From assembly GCF_020880815.1 (NCBI RefSeq), contig NZ_JAJITD010000003.1, positions 62,001-126,000 on the forward strand: 64,000 nucleotides of DNA, in the 5' to 3' direction. Made by a program: the position numbers and the translations under genes. Positions within the stretch are counted from its first letter, which is position 1. Every line of letters begins with the position of its first letter. Source of the stretch: Paraburkholderia sejongensis. GTDB taxonomy: Bacteria > Pseudomonadota > Gammaproteobacteria > Burkholderiales > Burkholderiaceae. Of the stretch, positions 9,573-18,316 are shown in pieces. Below the pieces are notes generated by a model, which saw only the letters and a list, made by a program, of their open reading frames with translations, searched no databases and was not told where the DNA came from.

Positions 9573-9845
9573 GATGCGCGGTTCCGGCGGCCGTTGAGTG
9601 CTCGAAGGGGACGGCAGCATATATCAGTTCGAATCCGCGTGTCCTTAAGCACGGGCCGCGATGCATGGCGGATGTATGACGGAGGTATGACGGATGTTTC
9701 GCAGCGCTGCGCGGGGGCATTTTTCTGCAAGACTCGCGGCATGCGCAACGCTTACAATTTCCTCTCGTCATTACATCGACGACCTTATCGACGTGCTGGT
9801 ATCCGCAGTCATCACGCCACACTTCGGCGGCTCAAGGAGGCATCC

Positions 9846-12767
9846 ATGATCAAAATTGGCGCTTTGCTCGTCAACTTCGAGCAGCGTGAAATTCTGCGTC
9901 ACGGCTTGCCGCTGCGCATCAGCGCGCGCGCATTCGACATTCTGGAAGTGCTGTTTCGCGCCAACGGTTCGATCGTCAGCAAGGACGAATTGATCGACTC
10001 CGTATGGCCCGACCAGATCGTCGAGGAGAACCGCCTGCAAGTGCATATCGCGGCGCTGCGCAAGGCGTTGGAGGCGGATCGCGAACTGATCAAGACGGTG
10101 TCGGGACGCGGCTATATCCTGCTGCCGCAGTTGCCGGCCGCGGCGCCGGCCGCGCTCGCCACCCGGCTGCCCGGCCGCGCGCCGGCGCTGGTCGGGCGCG
10201 ATCACGACGTCGAAAACGTGGCGGCCAAGCTCGCGCAGTCGGCCGTCGTCACGCTGGTGGGCGCGGGCGGGATCGGCAAGACCTCGCTCGCACTGTGCGT
10301 CGCCGAGGCCGTGCAGCAGCGTTTCGGGCGCACGGTCTGTTTCGTCGAACTGGCCTGCGCCAGTTCGCGCGCGTCGCTGCTGGCCACGCTTGCGCTGGCC
10401 TTGCAGGCGACGCCGGCCGACGTGATGCAGGACCCGTGCGCGCTGCTCGCGAAGATGTCGCCCGATGGCGTGCTGCTGGTGCTCGACAATGCCGAGCAGG
10501 TGGTCGGCGAGGTGGCCGAAGTGGTCGAAGCGCTGGTCGCGCACGCGCATTGGCTGCGTGTGCTCGTGACCAGCCGCGAGCCGCTGACGATCCGCGCGGA
10601 GACCGTCTACCGGGTCGAGCCGCTCGACGTGCCGGCCGCCGACGAGCCGCTCGAGACGATGCTCGCGCGCGGCGCGGTGCAGCTCTTCTTGCAGCGGGCG
10701 CGCGATCTCGCGCCCGCCTGCGCGGCGGACGCGGCCTGCGTGCGCGCGGTCAGCGAAATCTGCCGGCGCCTGGAGGGCTTGCCGCTGGCGATCGAACTGG
10801 CGGCGGCGCGGGTCGCGACGCTCGGTATCGACGGCGTCGCCGCGCGGCTGGACGACCGGCTCGATCTTCTGAGCGGCGGCTTGCGTCTGGCGCTGCCGCG
10901 CCACCAGACCTTGCGGGCGACCTTCGACTGGAGCTACGCGCTGCTCGATGCGGACGCGAAGGCGTTGTTCCGCAGTCTGGCGTTCTTCGCCGGCAGCTTC
11001 GCGTTCGACGCGGTGTGCGCGGTGGCGATCGAGCCCGGCGCGCCGATCGCGTCGACGATCGCCGCGCTCGGCGAACTGTCCGCCAAATCGCTGTTGACGG
11101 TCGAATTTCATGGCGCGATCGCGCTGTACCGGCTCACCGAATCGACCCGCGCGTATGCGATGGAAAAGCTGCGCGACGAGGGCGAACTGCAACGCGTCGC
11201 GCAGCGCCATCTGCGCTATCTGCAGCGGCAGATCGAAGACCGCTCGGCGCTGGTCCCGCACCGCGGCCAGGCAGACGGCGCGCACGCGCCGCTCGACGCC
11301 GCCCGCAGCGCGTGGGACTGGGCGTTTTCGGCGCAGGGCGACGCGACGCTCGGGGTGGCGCTGGCGGGCGCGCTGGTCGGCCGGCTGCTCGATGCGTCGC
11401 TGGTGCACGAATGCCGCGAGCGCGCGCAACGCGCGCTCGAAACGCTCGATGCGTTGCCGCACGGCAGCGTCGATGCAACCTGCGAGATGCGCGTGTGCTC
11501 CGCCTACGCGGCCGCGCTGCTGATGACGGACGGCGCCGCCGCGGATGCCGCCGCGCTGTGGCGGCGCGTGCAGGCGCGCGCGGTCGCGAGCGGCGACGCG
11601 GCCTTCGAGGCTCGCGCGATGTGGGGGCTGTGGAACGCGGCGATGACCGCCGGCGACATTCATGCGTCACTGCGCTTCGCGACCCGCTTCGAGTCGCGCG
11701 CGCTAAGCAGCGGCTCCGCGTGGCAAAAACTCTGTGCGAGCGCCACGCTGGCGGCGTCGCTGCATTGCTTCGGCGAACACGCGCAGGCGCGCGAGCGGCT
11801 CGAGCGCACGTTGGCGGCGCTCGACGCGCTCGCGCCGTACAGCCAGCCGGATACCGAACTGGCGATCGACCCGCGCATCTTCGGCACCGGCACGCTGGCC
11901 CGCATCGCGTGGATGCAGGGTGAAGCCGGGCTCGCGCTGGAACTGGTCGAGCGCAGCATCAACCTGGTGCGCGCGGACCTGCTGGAGCCGTCGCTGTGCC
12001 ACCTGCTCGCGGTCGTCGCGGTGCCGGTCACACTGGCCTGCGGCGAAGCGGAGCTGGCCGCGCGTCATCTGGGGCTGCTGCGCTCGCAAGCCGCGCTCAA
12101 TCGCTTCGACGGCTGGCAGGACTACGGCGACTGCCTCGCCGGTCAGCTGGCGCTGGCCGCGGGACGCCGCGCCGAAGGCGTGGCGCAGCTCGAAGCCGGT
12201 CTCGCCGGACTGCAAGCGCGCAACTTCCGCCGGCTGACGATCCCGCTGATCCTGAGTCTCGCGCAGGCGCTGATTCTCGACGGGCGGCTCGACGAGGCGC
12301 TCGCGCACATCGAAGACGCGCAGCGCCAGAGCGGCGCGCGCGGCGACCATGCGTTCGAGGCGGAACTGCTGCGCGTGAGCGGTGTAATCGACCTCGCCCG
12401 TGCGCGCACCGGTTACGCCGCCGGCGAGCCGGCGCGCGCGCGCCGGCTCGGCAACGGCCATCGCAAGCTCGCGCAGGCGCGCGAACTGGCGCGCGAGCAA
12501 CAGGCGTGGCTGTTCGAGTTGCGCGCCGCGCTGGAACTCGCTGCATCGTTGCTGCTGGACGGCGCGCGGCGCGAGGCCGCGGAGCAGCTCGCGTCATTGA
12601 CCCGCTTCGACGCGCAGCTTGCCGGCTGCGGCGAGCGCGCGCGCCTGCCCGAAGCGGCGCAACTGGCCGCGTTGCGGCGCGAACTGGCGATGCCTCAGTG
12701 CGTTGCGGCCATCGGCATGGACGCCGCGCTCAACGCCGCGCTAGGGGCCGCGCTCGGCGCCGATTAG
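9846..12767 (+). CDS. Winged-helix / P-loop ATPase / TPR transcriptional regulator
   Basis: A 973-residue protein. An OmpR/PhoB-type winged-helix DNA-binding domain (1-93) ends in VSGRGYILLP. An NTPase domain has Walker A VGAGGIGKTS (about 138-147) and Walker B LLVLDNAE (about 210-217), as in NB-ARC/STAND regulators. From about 430 on, alanine- and leucine-rich helical repeats resemble a TPR array. Such proteins are activators in which ligand or partner binding to the repeat region controls ATP-dependent oligomerisation on DNA. The start has an excellent ribosome binding site (AAGGAGG, 6 bp upstream). A likely -10 box, TACAAT, lies at 9753-9758. The hydrolase genes immediately downstream share a duplicated promoter element and are its most plausible targets. 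Confidence 0.88.
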   Translation: MIKIGALLVNFEQREILRHGLPLRISARAFDILEVLFRANGSIVSKDELIDSVWPDQIVEENRLQVHIAALRKALEADRELIKTVSGRGYILLPQLPAAAPAALATRLPGRAPALVGRDHDVENVAAKLAQSAVVTLVGAGGIGKTSLALCVAEAVQQRFGRTVCFVELACASSRASLLATLALALQATPADVMQDPCALLAKMSPDGVLLVLDNAEQVVGEVAEVVEALVAHAHWLRVLVTSREPLTIRAETVYRVEPLDVPAADEPLETMLARGAVQLFLQRARDLAPACAADAACVRAVSEICRRLEGLPLAIELAAARVATLGIDGVAARLDDRLDLLSGGLRLALPRHQTLRATFDWSYALLDADAKALFRSLAFFAGSFAFDAVCAVAIEPGAPIASTIAALGELSAKSLLTVEFHGAIALYRLTESTRAYAMEKLRDEGELQRVAQRHLRYLQRQIEDRSALVPHRGQADGAHAPLDAARSAWDWAFSAQGDATLGVALAGALVGRLLDASLVHECRERAQRALETLDALPHGSVDATCEMRVCSAYAAALLMTDGAAADAAALWRRVQARAVASGDAAFEARAMWGLWNAAMTAGDIHASLRFATRFESRALSSGSAWQKLCASATLAASLHCFGEHAQARERLERTLAALDALAPYSQPDTELAIDPRIFGTGTLARIAWMQGEAGLALELVERSINLVRADLLEPSLCHLLAVVAVPVTLACGEAELAARHLGLLRSQAALNRFDGWQDYGDCLAGQLALAAGRRAEGVAQLEAGLAGLQARNFRRLTIPLILSLAQALILDGRLDEALAHIEDAQRQSGARGDHAFEAELLRVSGVIDLARARTGYAAGEPARARRLGNGHRKLAQARELAREQQAWLFELRAALELAASLLLDGARREAAEQLASLTRFDAQLAGCGERARLPEAAQLAALRRELAMPQCVAAIGMDAALNAALGAALGAD

Positions 12768-12805
12768 CGCCAGCGCTCGAGCATTTGAGCGCGCTTTCAG
12801 ATTTA

Positions 12806-12848
12806 TTCAGCTTTCCCAAAGGACTTGGTTTTTTTCCGTCGCTAGACT
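12806..12848 (+). promoter_or_regulatory. Regulated promoter element A, upstream of alpha/beta hydrolase
   Basis: The element runs TTCAG-CTTTCCC-AAAGGACTT (12806-12826), then exactly 16 bp, then a -10-like TAGACT (12843-12848). The same core, with one base shifted, and the same 16-bp gap occur before the isochorismatase gene at 14107. A normal -35 hexamer is absent, and the conserved core occupies its place, as expected for an activator-dependent promoter. The adjacent ATPase regulator is the inferred activator. Confidence 0.65.
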
Positions 12849-12978
12849 GCGCGGGCGAAATCGAATGGTGGACCGCCTGCAGCGCTGCGGTCCGCCCCGC
12901 CCATCGCGATCAGCCTAATCGCTCATCAGCAGCGACCTCGCGCGGCCTGGCCGCAACGAGGCAACGACGGAGAGAACC

Positions 12979-13971
12979 ATGACTACGCAACAAACCACGA
13001 CGCAAACCAATTTCGCCGCGCGCCGGCGCCTTCTTTCCGCCAGCGCGGGCGTGGCCGGCGCGGTGGCCGCGATGACGAGCCTGCCGGCCGGCGCGGCCGG
13101 CTCGGCCGGCGCGAACGCGCAGCCGCACGGCACCGGCCACCATAACGGCGGCGGTTTCGTGAGCGCGAAAGACGGCACGCAGATCTTCTACAAGGACTGG
13201 GGCACCGGTACGCCGGTGGTGTTCTCGCACGGCTGGCCGCTGTCGGCCGACGCGTGGGACGCGCAGATGCTGTTCCTCGTCAATCAGGGCTACCGGGTGA
13301 TCGCGCATGACCGCCGCGGCCACGGCCGCTCGGGCCAGCCGTCGGCGGGCAACGACATGAACACCTACGCGGACGACCTCGCCGCGGTGCTCGACGCGCT
13401 CGACGTGAAGGGCGCGATGCTGGTCGGCCATTCGACCGGCGGCGGCGAAGTCGCGCATTACATCGGCCGTCACGGCGAGAAGCGCGTCGCCAAGGCGGTG
13501 CTGATCGGCGCGGTGCCGCCGCTGATGCTGAAGACGGCCGGCAACCCGAACGGTCTGCCGATGTCGGTGTTCGACGGCATCCGCGACGGCGTCGCCGCGA
13601 ACCGCTCGCAGTTCTACCTCGATCTCGCGACGCCGTTCTACGGTTTCAACCGCCCGGACGCGAAGGTCTCGCAAGGCCTCGTGCAGGACTTCTGGCGCCA
13701 GGGGATGGCCGGTTCGATCAAAGGCCAGTACGAGTGCATCAAGCAGTTCTCGGAAGTCGACTACACCGAAGACCTGAAAAAGATCAGCGTGCCGACGCTG
13801 ATCCTGCACGGCGACGACGACCAGATCGTGCCGATCGACAACTCCGCGAAGCTGTCCGCGAAGATCGTCCGCAACGCGACGCTGAAGGTCTACGCGGGCG
13901 CGCCGCACGGTATGTGCAGCACGCACGTCGACAAGGTCAACGCGGATCTGCTCGCGTTTCTGAAGGGCTAA
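12979..13971 (+). CDS. Exported alpha/beta hydrolase (chloroperoxidase/esterase-like)
   Basis: A 330-residue protein. The N-terminus carries an RRRLLS twin-arginine-like motif (15-20) followed by a hydrophobic Ala/Gly stretch, so it is probably exported folded by the Tat system. The alpha/beta-hydrolase fold shows the oxyanion region SHGWPL, the nucleophile elbow GHSTGG (S152), an acid in [10 protein letters not shown] (D279-D281 region) and the histidine in GAPHG (H310). This matches the cofactor-free haloperoxidase/arylesterase group, which hydrolyses esters or forms peracids; the natural substrate cannot be read from sequence. The start follows GGAGAG by 5-6 bases. It lies between the ATPase regulator and the isochorismatase gene and shares its promoter element with the latter. 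Confidence 0.9.
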   Translation: MTTQQTTTQTNFAARRRLLSASAGVAGAVAAMTSLPAGAAGSAGANAQPHGTGHHNGGGFVSAKDGTQIFYKDWGTGTPVVFSHGWPLSADAWDAQMLFLVNQGYRVIAHDRRGHGRSGQPSAGNDMNTYADDLAAVLDALDVKGAMLVGHSTGGGEVAHYIGRHGEKRVAKAVLIGAVPPLMLKTAGNPNGLPMSVFDGIRDGVAANRSQFYLDLATPFYGFNRPDAKVSQGLVQDFWRQGMAGSIKGQYECIKQFSEVDYTEDLKKISVPTLILHGDDDQIVPIDNSAKLSAKIVRNATLKVYAGAPHGMCSTHVDKVNADLLAFLKG

Positions 13972-14106
13972 TAGCGGCGCTTGCGGTGTTTTCGCCGGCA
14001 AGCATTCTTTCCGCCCCGCACCGTTGCCTGAATTCGCGCCGCCGCGGCGGCGCGATTCATTTGCGCGTCCCGCGACCGCGGCAATTTCAGAACGTCATCA
14101 GAAAAC

Positions 14107-14149
14107 TTCAGGCTTTCCAAAGGACTTTCAGGTGCGCGCTGCCTAAAGT
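14107..14149 (+). promoter_or_regulatory. Regulated promoter element B, upstream of isochorismatase-like gene
   Basis: This is the second copy of the element at 12806. It reads TTCAGG-CTTTCC-AAAGGACTT (14107-14127), then 16 bp, then a -10-like TAAAGT (14144-14149). The core differs from copy A only by moving one base (an extra G before, one C fewer inside). Identical core-to--10 spacing argues for a functional activator site rather than chance. Confidence 0.65.
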
Positions 14150-14232
14150 GAGCACCTTCGCGAAGCCTGTTTGGAAAGTCGCGATGAATCCTCCGCTGCA
14201 ACGACCTTTAACCCATTTGATTGGAGCCGCTA

Positions 14233-14868
14233 ATGGCTTTTGAACTGCTGACTCCCGAAACCTGCGCACTCGCGCTGATCGACCACCAGCCGCAGATGTT
14301 CTTCGGCACGCACTCGCACGAGCGCACCACGGTTCTGCACAACGTGCAGATCCTCGCGAAGGCCGCGAAGCTCTTCAAGGTGCCGACCATCCTCACGACC
14401 ATCGCCGCCGATTCGTTCAGCGGCCACCTGCTGCCGGAAGTGCAGTCGGTGTTCCCGGAGATCAAGCCGATCGACCGCACGTCGATGAACTCGTGGGAAG
14501 ACGCGGGCTTTCGCGCGGCGATCAAGGCGACCGGCCGCAAGAAGATCGTGATCGCCGGCCTGTGGACGGAAGTGTGCGTGACGTTCCCGACCGTGCAGAT
14601 GCTGGCCGAAGGCTTCGAGATCTACGTGCCGACCGACGCGTGCGGCGACATCACCGAAGAGGCGCACGAGCGCGCGGTGCAGCGCATCGTGCAGGCCGGC
14701 GCGGTGCCGATGAACTCGCTGCAGTTCATGTGCGAACTGCAACGCGACTGGGCGCGCGGCGAGACCTACGACGGCTGCATGGAGATCTTCAAGGCGCACA
14801 GCGCGTATGGGATCGGCGTGCGCTACGCGAAGCAGATTCTCGGCGAACACGCGAGCGAGGCGGGCTAA
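14233..14868 (+). CDS. Isochorismatase-family (YcaC-like) hydrolase
   Basis: A 211-residue cytoplasmic cysteine hydrolase. The catalytic aspartate is D17 in LIDHQPQ, and the nucleophile is C115 in GLWTEVCVTFPT, the hallmark of the family after the KKIVIAG strand. Family members hydrolyse small amides or vinyl ethers; the YcaC group has no firmly known substrate. The ATG at 14233 has GGAG at 14223-14226; a TTG at 14221 is less likely. It probably belongs to the same regulon as the hydrolase upstream and may be cotranscribed with the amidohydrolase downstream, although a hairpin lies between them. Confidence 0.88.
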   Translation: MAFELLTPETCALALIDHQPQMFFGTHSHERTTVLHNVQILAKAAKLFKVPTILTTIAADSFSGHLLPEVQSVFPEIKPIDRTSMNSWEDAGFRAAIKATGRKKIVIAGLWTEVCVTFPTVQMLAEGFEIYVPTDACGDITEEAHERAVQRIVQAGAVPMNSLQFMCELQRDWARGETYDGCMEIFKAHSAYGIGVRYAKQILGEHASEAG

Positions 14869-14883
14869 TACCCGCATGATCCC

Positions 14884-14912
14884 GCGCGCGGCACGCTACG
14901 AGTGCCGCGCGC
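14884..14912 (+). terminator. GC-rich hairpin between isochorismatase and amidohydrolase genes
   Basis: A perfect 11-bp inverted repeat, GCGCGCGGCAC and its complement, with a 7-base loop lies 16 bp after the isochorismatase stop. No T-run follows, so it may be a weak or leaky terminator or an mRNA-stabilising stem rather than a strict intrinsic terminator. Confidence 0.45.
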
Positions 14913-14958
14913 GCTTCGCCCTACTAATCAATCGATTCACAGACACGGGAGAGCGTCG

Positions 14959-16851
14959 ATGAGCGCATCCGACCAACCTCAGCGTATTGCCGACCTGGTG
15001 ATCTACAACGGCAAGATCGCGACCCAGGACGAGCGCCGCTCGTTCGTGACGGCGCTCGCGGTGGCCGACGGCAAGATCGTCGCCAGCGGCAACGAGCGCG
15101 ACGTGATGCAATGGGCGCGCGACGACGCGCGTCGCATCGACCTCAATGGCCGCACCGTGATCCCGGGGCTGAACGACTCGCACCTGCACGTGATCCGCGG
15201 CGGCCTGAACTTCAATATGGAATTGCGCTGGGACGGCGTGCCGTCGCTGCACGACGCGTTGCGGATGCTGCGCGAGCAGGTCGCGCGCACGCCGGCGCCG
15301 CAATGGGTGCGGGTGGTCGGCGGCTGGAACGAATTCCAGTTCGTCGAGAAGCGCGGTCCCACGCTCGAAGAAATCAACGCGATCGCACCGGACACGCCGG
15401 TGTTCATCCTGCATCTGTACGACAGCGCGCTGCTGAACGCGGCGGCGCTGCGCGCGGTCGGCTACACGCGCGACACACCCAATCCGCCCGGCGGCGAAAT
15501 CCAGCGCGACCGGCGCGGCAATCCGACCGGCATGCTGATCGCGCGGCCGAACGCGGGGCTGCTGTATGCAACGCTCGCAAAAGGCCCGAAGCTGCCGCTC
15601 GACGACCAGATGAACTCGTCGCGCCAGTTCATGCGCGAGCTGAATCGCCTGGGCGTGACCAGCGCGATCGACGCGGGCGGCGGCTACCAGGCGTACCCCG
15701 ACGACTACGCGGTGATCATGGAACTCGCGCGACGCGAGCAGCTGACGATCCGCATCGCGTACAACCTGTTCACGCAGAACGCGAAGCGCGAGATCGAGGA
15801 CTTCGCGAAGTGGGTGAAGGCGACCCGTCCCGGCGACGGCGACGATTTCCTGAAGGTCAACGGCGCGGGCGAGATGCTGGTGTTTTCCGCGGCCGACTTC
15901 GAGGACTTCCTGGAGCCGCGTCCCGATCTGCCCGAAGGGATGGAGAAGGAGCTGGAAGGCGTGGTGCGCCTGCTGGTGCAAAACCGCTGGCCGTGGCGCC
16001 TGCATGCGACCTACGACGAATCGATCAGCCGCTTTCTCGACGTGTTCGAGCGCGTGAACGCGGACACGCCGTTTAACGGACTGCGCTGGTTCTTCGACCA
16101 CTGCGAGACGATCTCGGATCGCAACATCGAACGGATCGCGGCGCTCGGCGGCGGCATCGCCGTGCAGCACCGGATGGCCTATCAGGGCGAGTACTTCATC
16201 GCGCGCTACGGCGCCGAGGCCGCCGCGCAAACGCCGCCGGTGCGCAAGATGCTGGCCGCCGGACTGCCGGTCGGCGCGGGCACCGACGCGACCCGGGTCG
16301 CCAGCTACAACCCGTTCGTGTCGCTGTACTGGCTGGTGTCGGGGCGCACGGTCGGCGGCACGCCGATGTATGCGCAACGCGACCGGCTCGAACGGATGGA
16401 AGCGCTGCGCCGCTATACGGTGGGCAGCGCCTGGTTCTCGAACGACGAAGCGAAGAAGGGCGCGCTGGTACCCGGCCAGTTCGCCGACTTCGCGGTGCTC
16501 AGCGACGACTTCTTCACGATCGACGAAGACGCGATCAAGCATCTGGAATCGGTGCTGACCGTGGTGGGCGGACGCATCGTGTATGCGCAAGGCGAGTTCG
16601 ATGCACTGAGCCCGCCCGCGCTGCCGGTCAGTCCGACGTGGTCGCCGGTCGCCGAATTCGGCGGGTACGCGCGCTACAAGCCGGTGCCGGCACTCAACGC
16701 GACGGTGCCCGCGCAGTCGTGCAGCGACGCGTGCGTGAACCTGTGCGGGATCCATCAGCATGCGCACGGCTGGGCGTGGCGCAGCAACGTGCCGGCCTCG
16801 GACTCGAACGGGTTCTGGGGTGCGCTCGGCTGCAGCTGCTTCGCGTTCTGA
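14959..16851 (+). CDS. Amidohydrolase family protein (YtcJ-like) with Cys/His-rich tail
   Basis: A 630-residue protein of the metal-dependent amidohydrolase superfamily. The first metal-binding motif is NDSHLH (H75, H77) after the strand RTVIPGL. Later blocks FFDHCET and GAGTDATRV supply the second histidine and the late catalytic aspartate. It resembles YtcJ-type amidohydrolases of unknown substrate. The C-terminus is unusual: residues 587-630 contain five cysteines (588, 592, 596, 625, 627) and a HQHAH run, which might bind a metal or form disulfides. The ATG at 14959 follows GGGAGAG. The gene is followed by DoxX after 17 bp, suggesting one transcript. Confidence 0.87.
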   Translation: MSASDQPQRIADLVIYNGKIATQDERRSFVTALAVADGKIVASGNERDVMQWARDDARRIDLNGRTVIPGLNDSHLHVIRGGLNFNMELRWDGVPSLHDALRMLREQVARTPAPQWVRVVGGWNEFQFVEKRGPTLEEINAIAPDTPVFILHLYDSALLNAAALRAVGYTRDTPNPPGGEIQRDRRGNPTGMLIARPNAGLLYATLAKGPKLPLDDQMNSSRQFMRELNRLGVTSAIDAGGGYQAYPDDYAVIMELARREQLTIRIAYNLFTQNAKREIEDFAKWVKATRPGDGDDFLKVNGAGEMLVFSAADFEDFLEPRPDLPEGMEKELEGVVRLLVQNRWPWRLHATYDESISRFLDVFERVNADTPFNGLRWFFDHCETISDRNIERIAALGGGIAVQHRMAYQGEYFIARYGAEAAAQTPPVRKMLAAGLPVGAGTDATRVASYNPFVSLYWLVSGRTVGGTPMYAQRDRLERMEALRRYTVGSAWFSNDEAKKGALVPGQFADFAVLSDDFFTIDEDAIKHLESVLTVVGGRIVYAQGEFDALSPPALPVSPTWSPVAEFGGYARYKPVPALNATVPAQSCSDACVNLCGIHQHAHGWAWRSNVPASDSNGFWGALGCSCFAF

Positions 16852-16868
16852 ACGGGGAGCGCGCCGCG

Positions 16869-17279
16869 ATGAAACGCATCGACACCAACGACCTTGCGCT
16901 GCTGTTCCTGCGCGTGAGCGCGAGCGTGCTCGTGCTGATCGTGCACGGCTTGCCGAAGCTGCTCCATATGCATGCGCAGTTGAGCGCGATCGAGGACCCG
17001 TTGCATCTGGGCACCGCGTTTACGCTCGGCTTCGCGATTTTCGCGGAAGTCGTGTGTCCGCTGCTGATGATCGCCGGGTTGTTCACGCGGCTCGCCGCGT
17101 TGCCGATTCTCGTCGTCTGTGTGGTGGCGCTCGCGCTGGTCCATCCCGACTGGAGCATCGAGCAAGGGCAGTTCGCGTGGCTGCTGCTGATTGCGTTCGG
17201 CACCGTCGCGATCGGCGGGGCGGGGCGTTATCGCGTGCGCTGGCCGGGCCGGTCGCTGGCCTCGGGCGAGGCGGCGTGA
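16869..17279 (+). CDS. DoxX-family membrane protein
   Basis: A 136-residue inner-membrane protein with four hydrophobic segments. RVSASVLVLIVHGLPK near the N-terminus and the following FAEVVCPLLMIAGLFTRLAA are typical of the DoxX family, which is linked to redox and sulfur-compound metabolism and often placed beside oxidoreductases. It starts 17 bp after the amidohydrolase stop with GGGGAG about 7 bases upstream. It probably belongs to the same operon. Its biochemical role here is unknown. Confidence 0.85.
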   Translation: MKRIDTNDLALLFLRVSASVLVLIVHGLPKLLHMHAQLSAIEDPLHLGTAFTLGFAIFAEVVCPLLMIAGLFTRLAALPILVVCVVALALVHPDWSIEQGQFAWLLLIAFGTVAIGGAGRYRVRWPGRSLASGEAA

Positions 17280-17329
17280 GCGGGGCGCGCCGATGCATCC
17301 GTACCTGACTAACCAGCGCAAAGGAAACT

Positions 17330-17992
17330 ATGCAGACGGCGTCGTGGCACCAGCTCAGTGAAGTCGCCGGCGTGCGGATTCCGCGCACGCCGGTGGCGAC
17401 CGCCGCGGTCGAAAGCGCGCGCGCGACGCTGCCCGCGGTGCTGCTCGGGCACGCGAACCGGGTGTTCGTGCTGGCGATGTTGCGGGCCCGCCGGGGCGGC
17501 CTGAGCTGCGATACCGATGCGCTGTATGTGAGCGCGATGTACGCGAACATGGGTTTGAGTCCCGCGTATTCGCACTCGGCGGCGCGCTACGAACTCGACA
17601 GCGCGGACGCCGCGCGGCATCTGCTGCATCACTACGGGATGAACCCGCAGCTGCAGCACGACGCGTGGCTCGCAATTGCGTTGCACACGTCGCCGGGTAT
17701 TCCGGCGCGCGTGACGCCGCTCGCGGAGCTGCTCGCGGCCGCGGTCCGCACCGATCTGACCGGCGCACACCTGCATCTGTACACGGAGCGCGAGCGCGCG
17801 ACGCTGCTCGCCGCGTTCCCGCGCGGCAGCAGCTACGGGCGCGAGGTCATCGGCGCACTCGGACGCGGGCTCGCGTGCCGGCCGCACACGGCGGCCGGAA
17901 CGCAGAACGCGGACGTACTCGAACGGCTCGATCCGGATTACCGCCGTGTCAATTTCTGCGGGCAGATATTGGGCTCGCCGTGGCCGGACTAG
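17330..17992 (+). CDS. HD-domain-like protein with the HD motif lost
   Basis: A 220-residue cytoplasmic protein that aligns along its length with the HD-domain phosphohydrolase/cyanamide-hydratase-like family: an early histidine (H41 in GHANRVF), then IALHTSPGIP (H119), then a C-terminal block RRVNFCGQILGSPW. Where family members have the metal-binding HD pair (usual context ALFHDLGL), this protein reads AMYANMGL, with A72 and N73 in place of His-Asp. Metal-dependent hydrolysis is therefore doubtful, and the protein may be a regulator or a decaying enzyme. The start at 17330 has AAAGGAAA just upstream. It follows doxX by 50 bp. Confidence 0.75.
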   Translation: MQTASWHQLSEVAGVRIPRTPVATAAVESARATLPAVLLGHANRVFVLAMLRARRGGLSCDTDALYVSAMYANMGLSPAYSHSAARYELDSADAARHLLHHYGMNPQLQHDAWLAIALHTSPGIPARVTPLAELLAAAVRTDLTGAHLHLYTERERATLLAAFPRGSSYGREVIGALGRGLACRPHTAAGTQNADVLERLDPDYRRVNFCGQILGSPWPD

Positions 17993-18061
17993 CGCGCTGA
18001 ACGCCGATGGTGATTTGAACAGCGCGCCGTGTTTCGGTTCGCAACGCATGGAGAAAGCAAC

Positions 18062-18316
18062 ATGTCTTATCTGATTTCACTCGGCGCCGGTCTGGTCGTC
18101 GGCCTGCTCTATTACTTCTCGCGCGTGCAGTCGCCGGCGCCGCCGCTCGTCGCGCTGGTCGGCCTGCTCGGCATCGTGATCGGCGAGCACGCGATTCCGT
18201 TCGTGCAGGCGCAACTGCGCGCGCCGCAGGCTCAGAGCTCGAACGTGCAGCACACGCCCGCCACCACGACCACTGCCTCGGTTGCGAGCGACGCATCATG
18301 CAACAACCAGCACTGA
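18062..18316 (+). CDS. XapX domain small membrane protein
   Basis: An 84-residue protein. Its first 55 residues form two hydrophobic helices with the XapX signature: a GLLYY turn, then SPAPPLVALVGLLG, then IGEHAIP. The remaining tail is rich in Thr, Ser, Gln and Ala. XapX proteins have no established biochemical function. The start at 18062 follows GGAGAAAG. Its 3' end overlaps the DUF1275 gene by 19 bp, indicating coupling. Confidence 0.85.
   Translation: MSYLISLGAGLVVGLLYYFSRVQSPAPPLVALVGLLGIVIGEHAIPFVQAQLRAPQAQSSNVQHTPATTTTASVASDASCNNQH

Noticed and set aside
8032..9822. 596-codon minus-strand frame overlapping the antiporter gene
   Set aside because: It runs in another frame over clear membrane-protein sequence and is Arg-rich without motifs.
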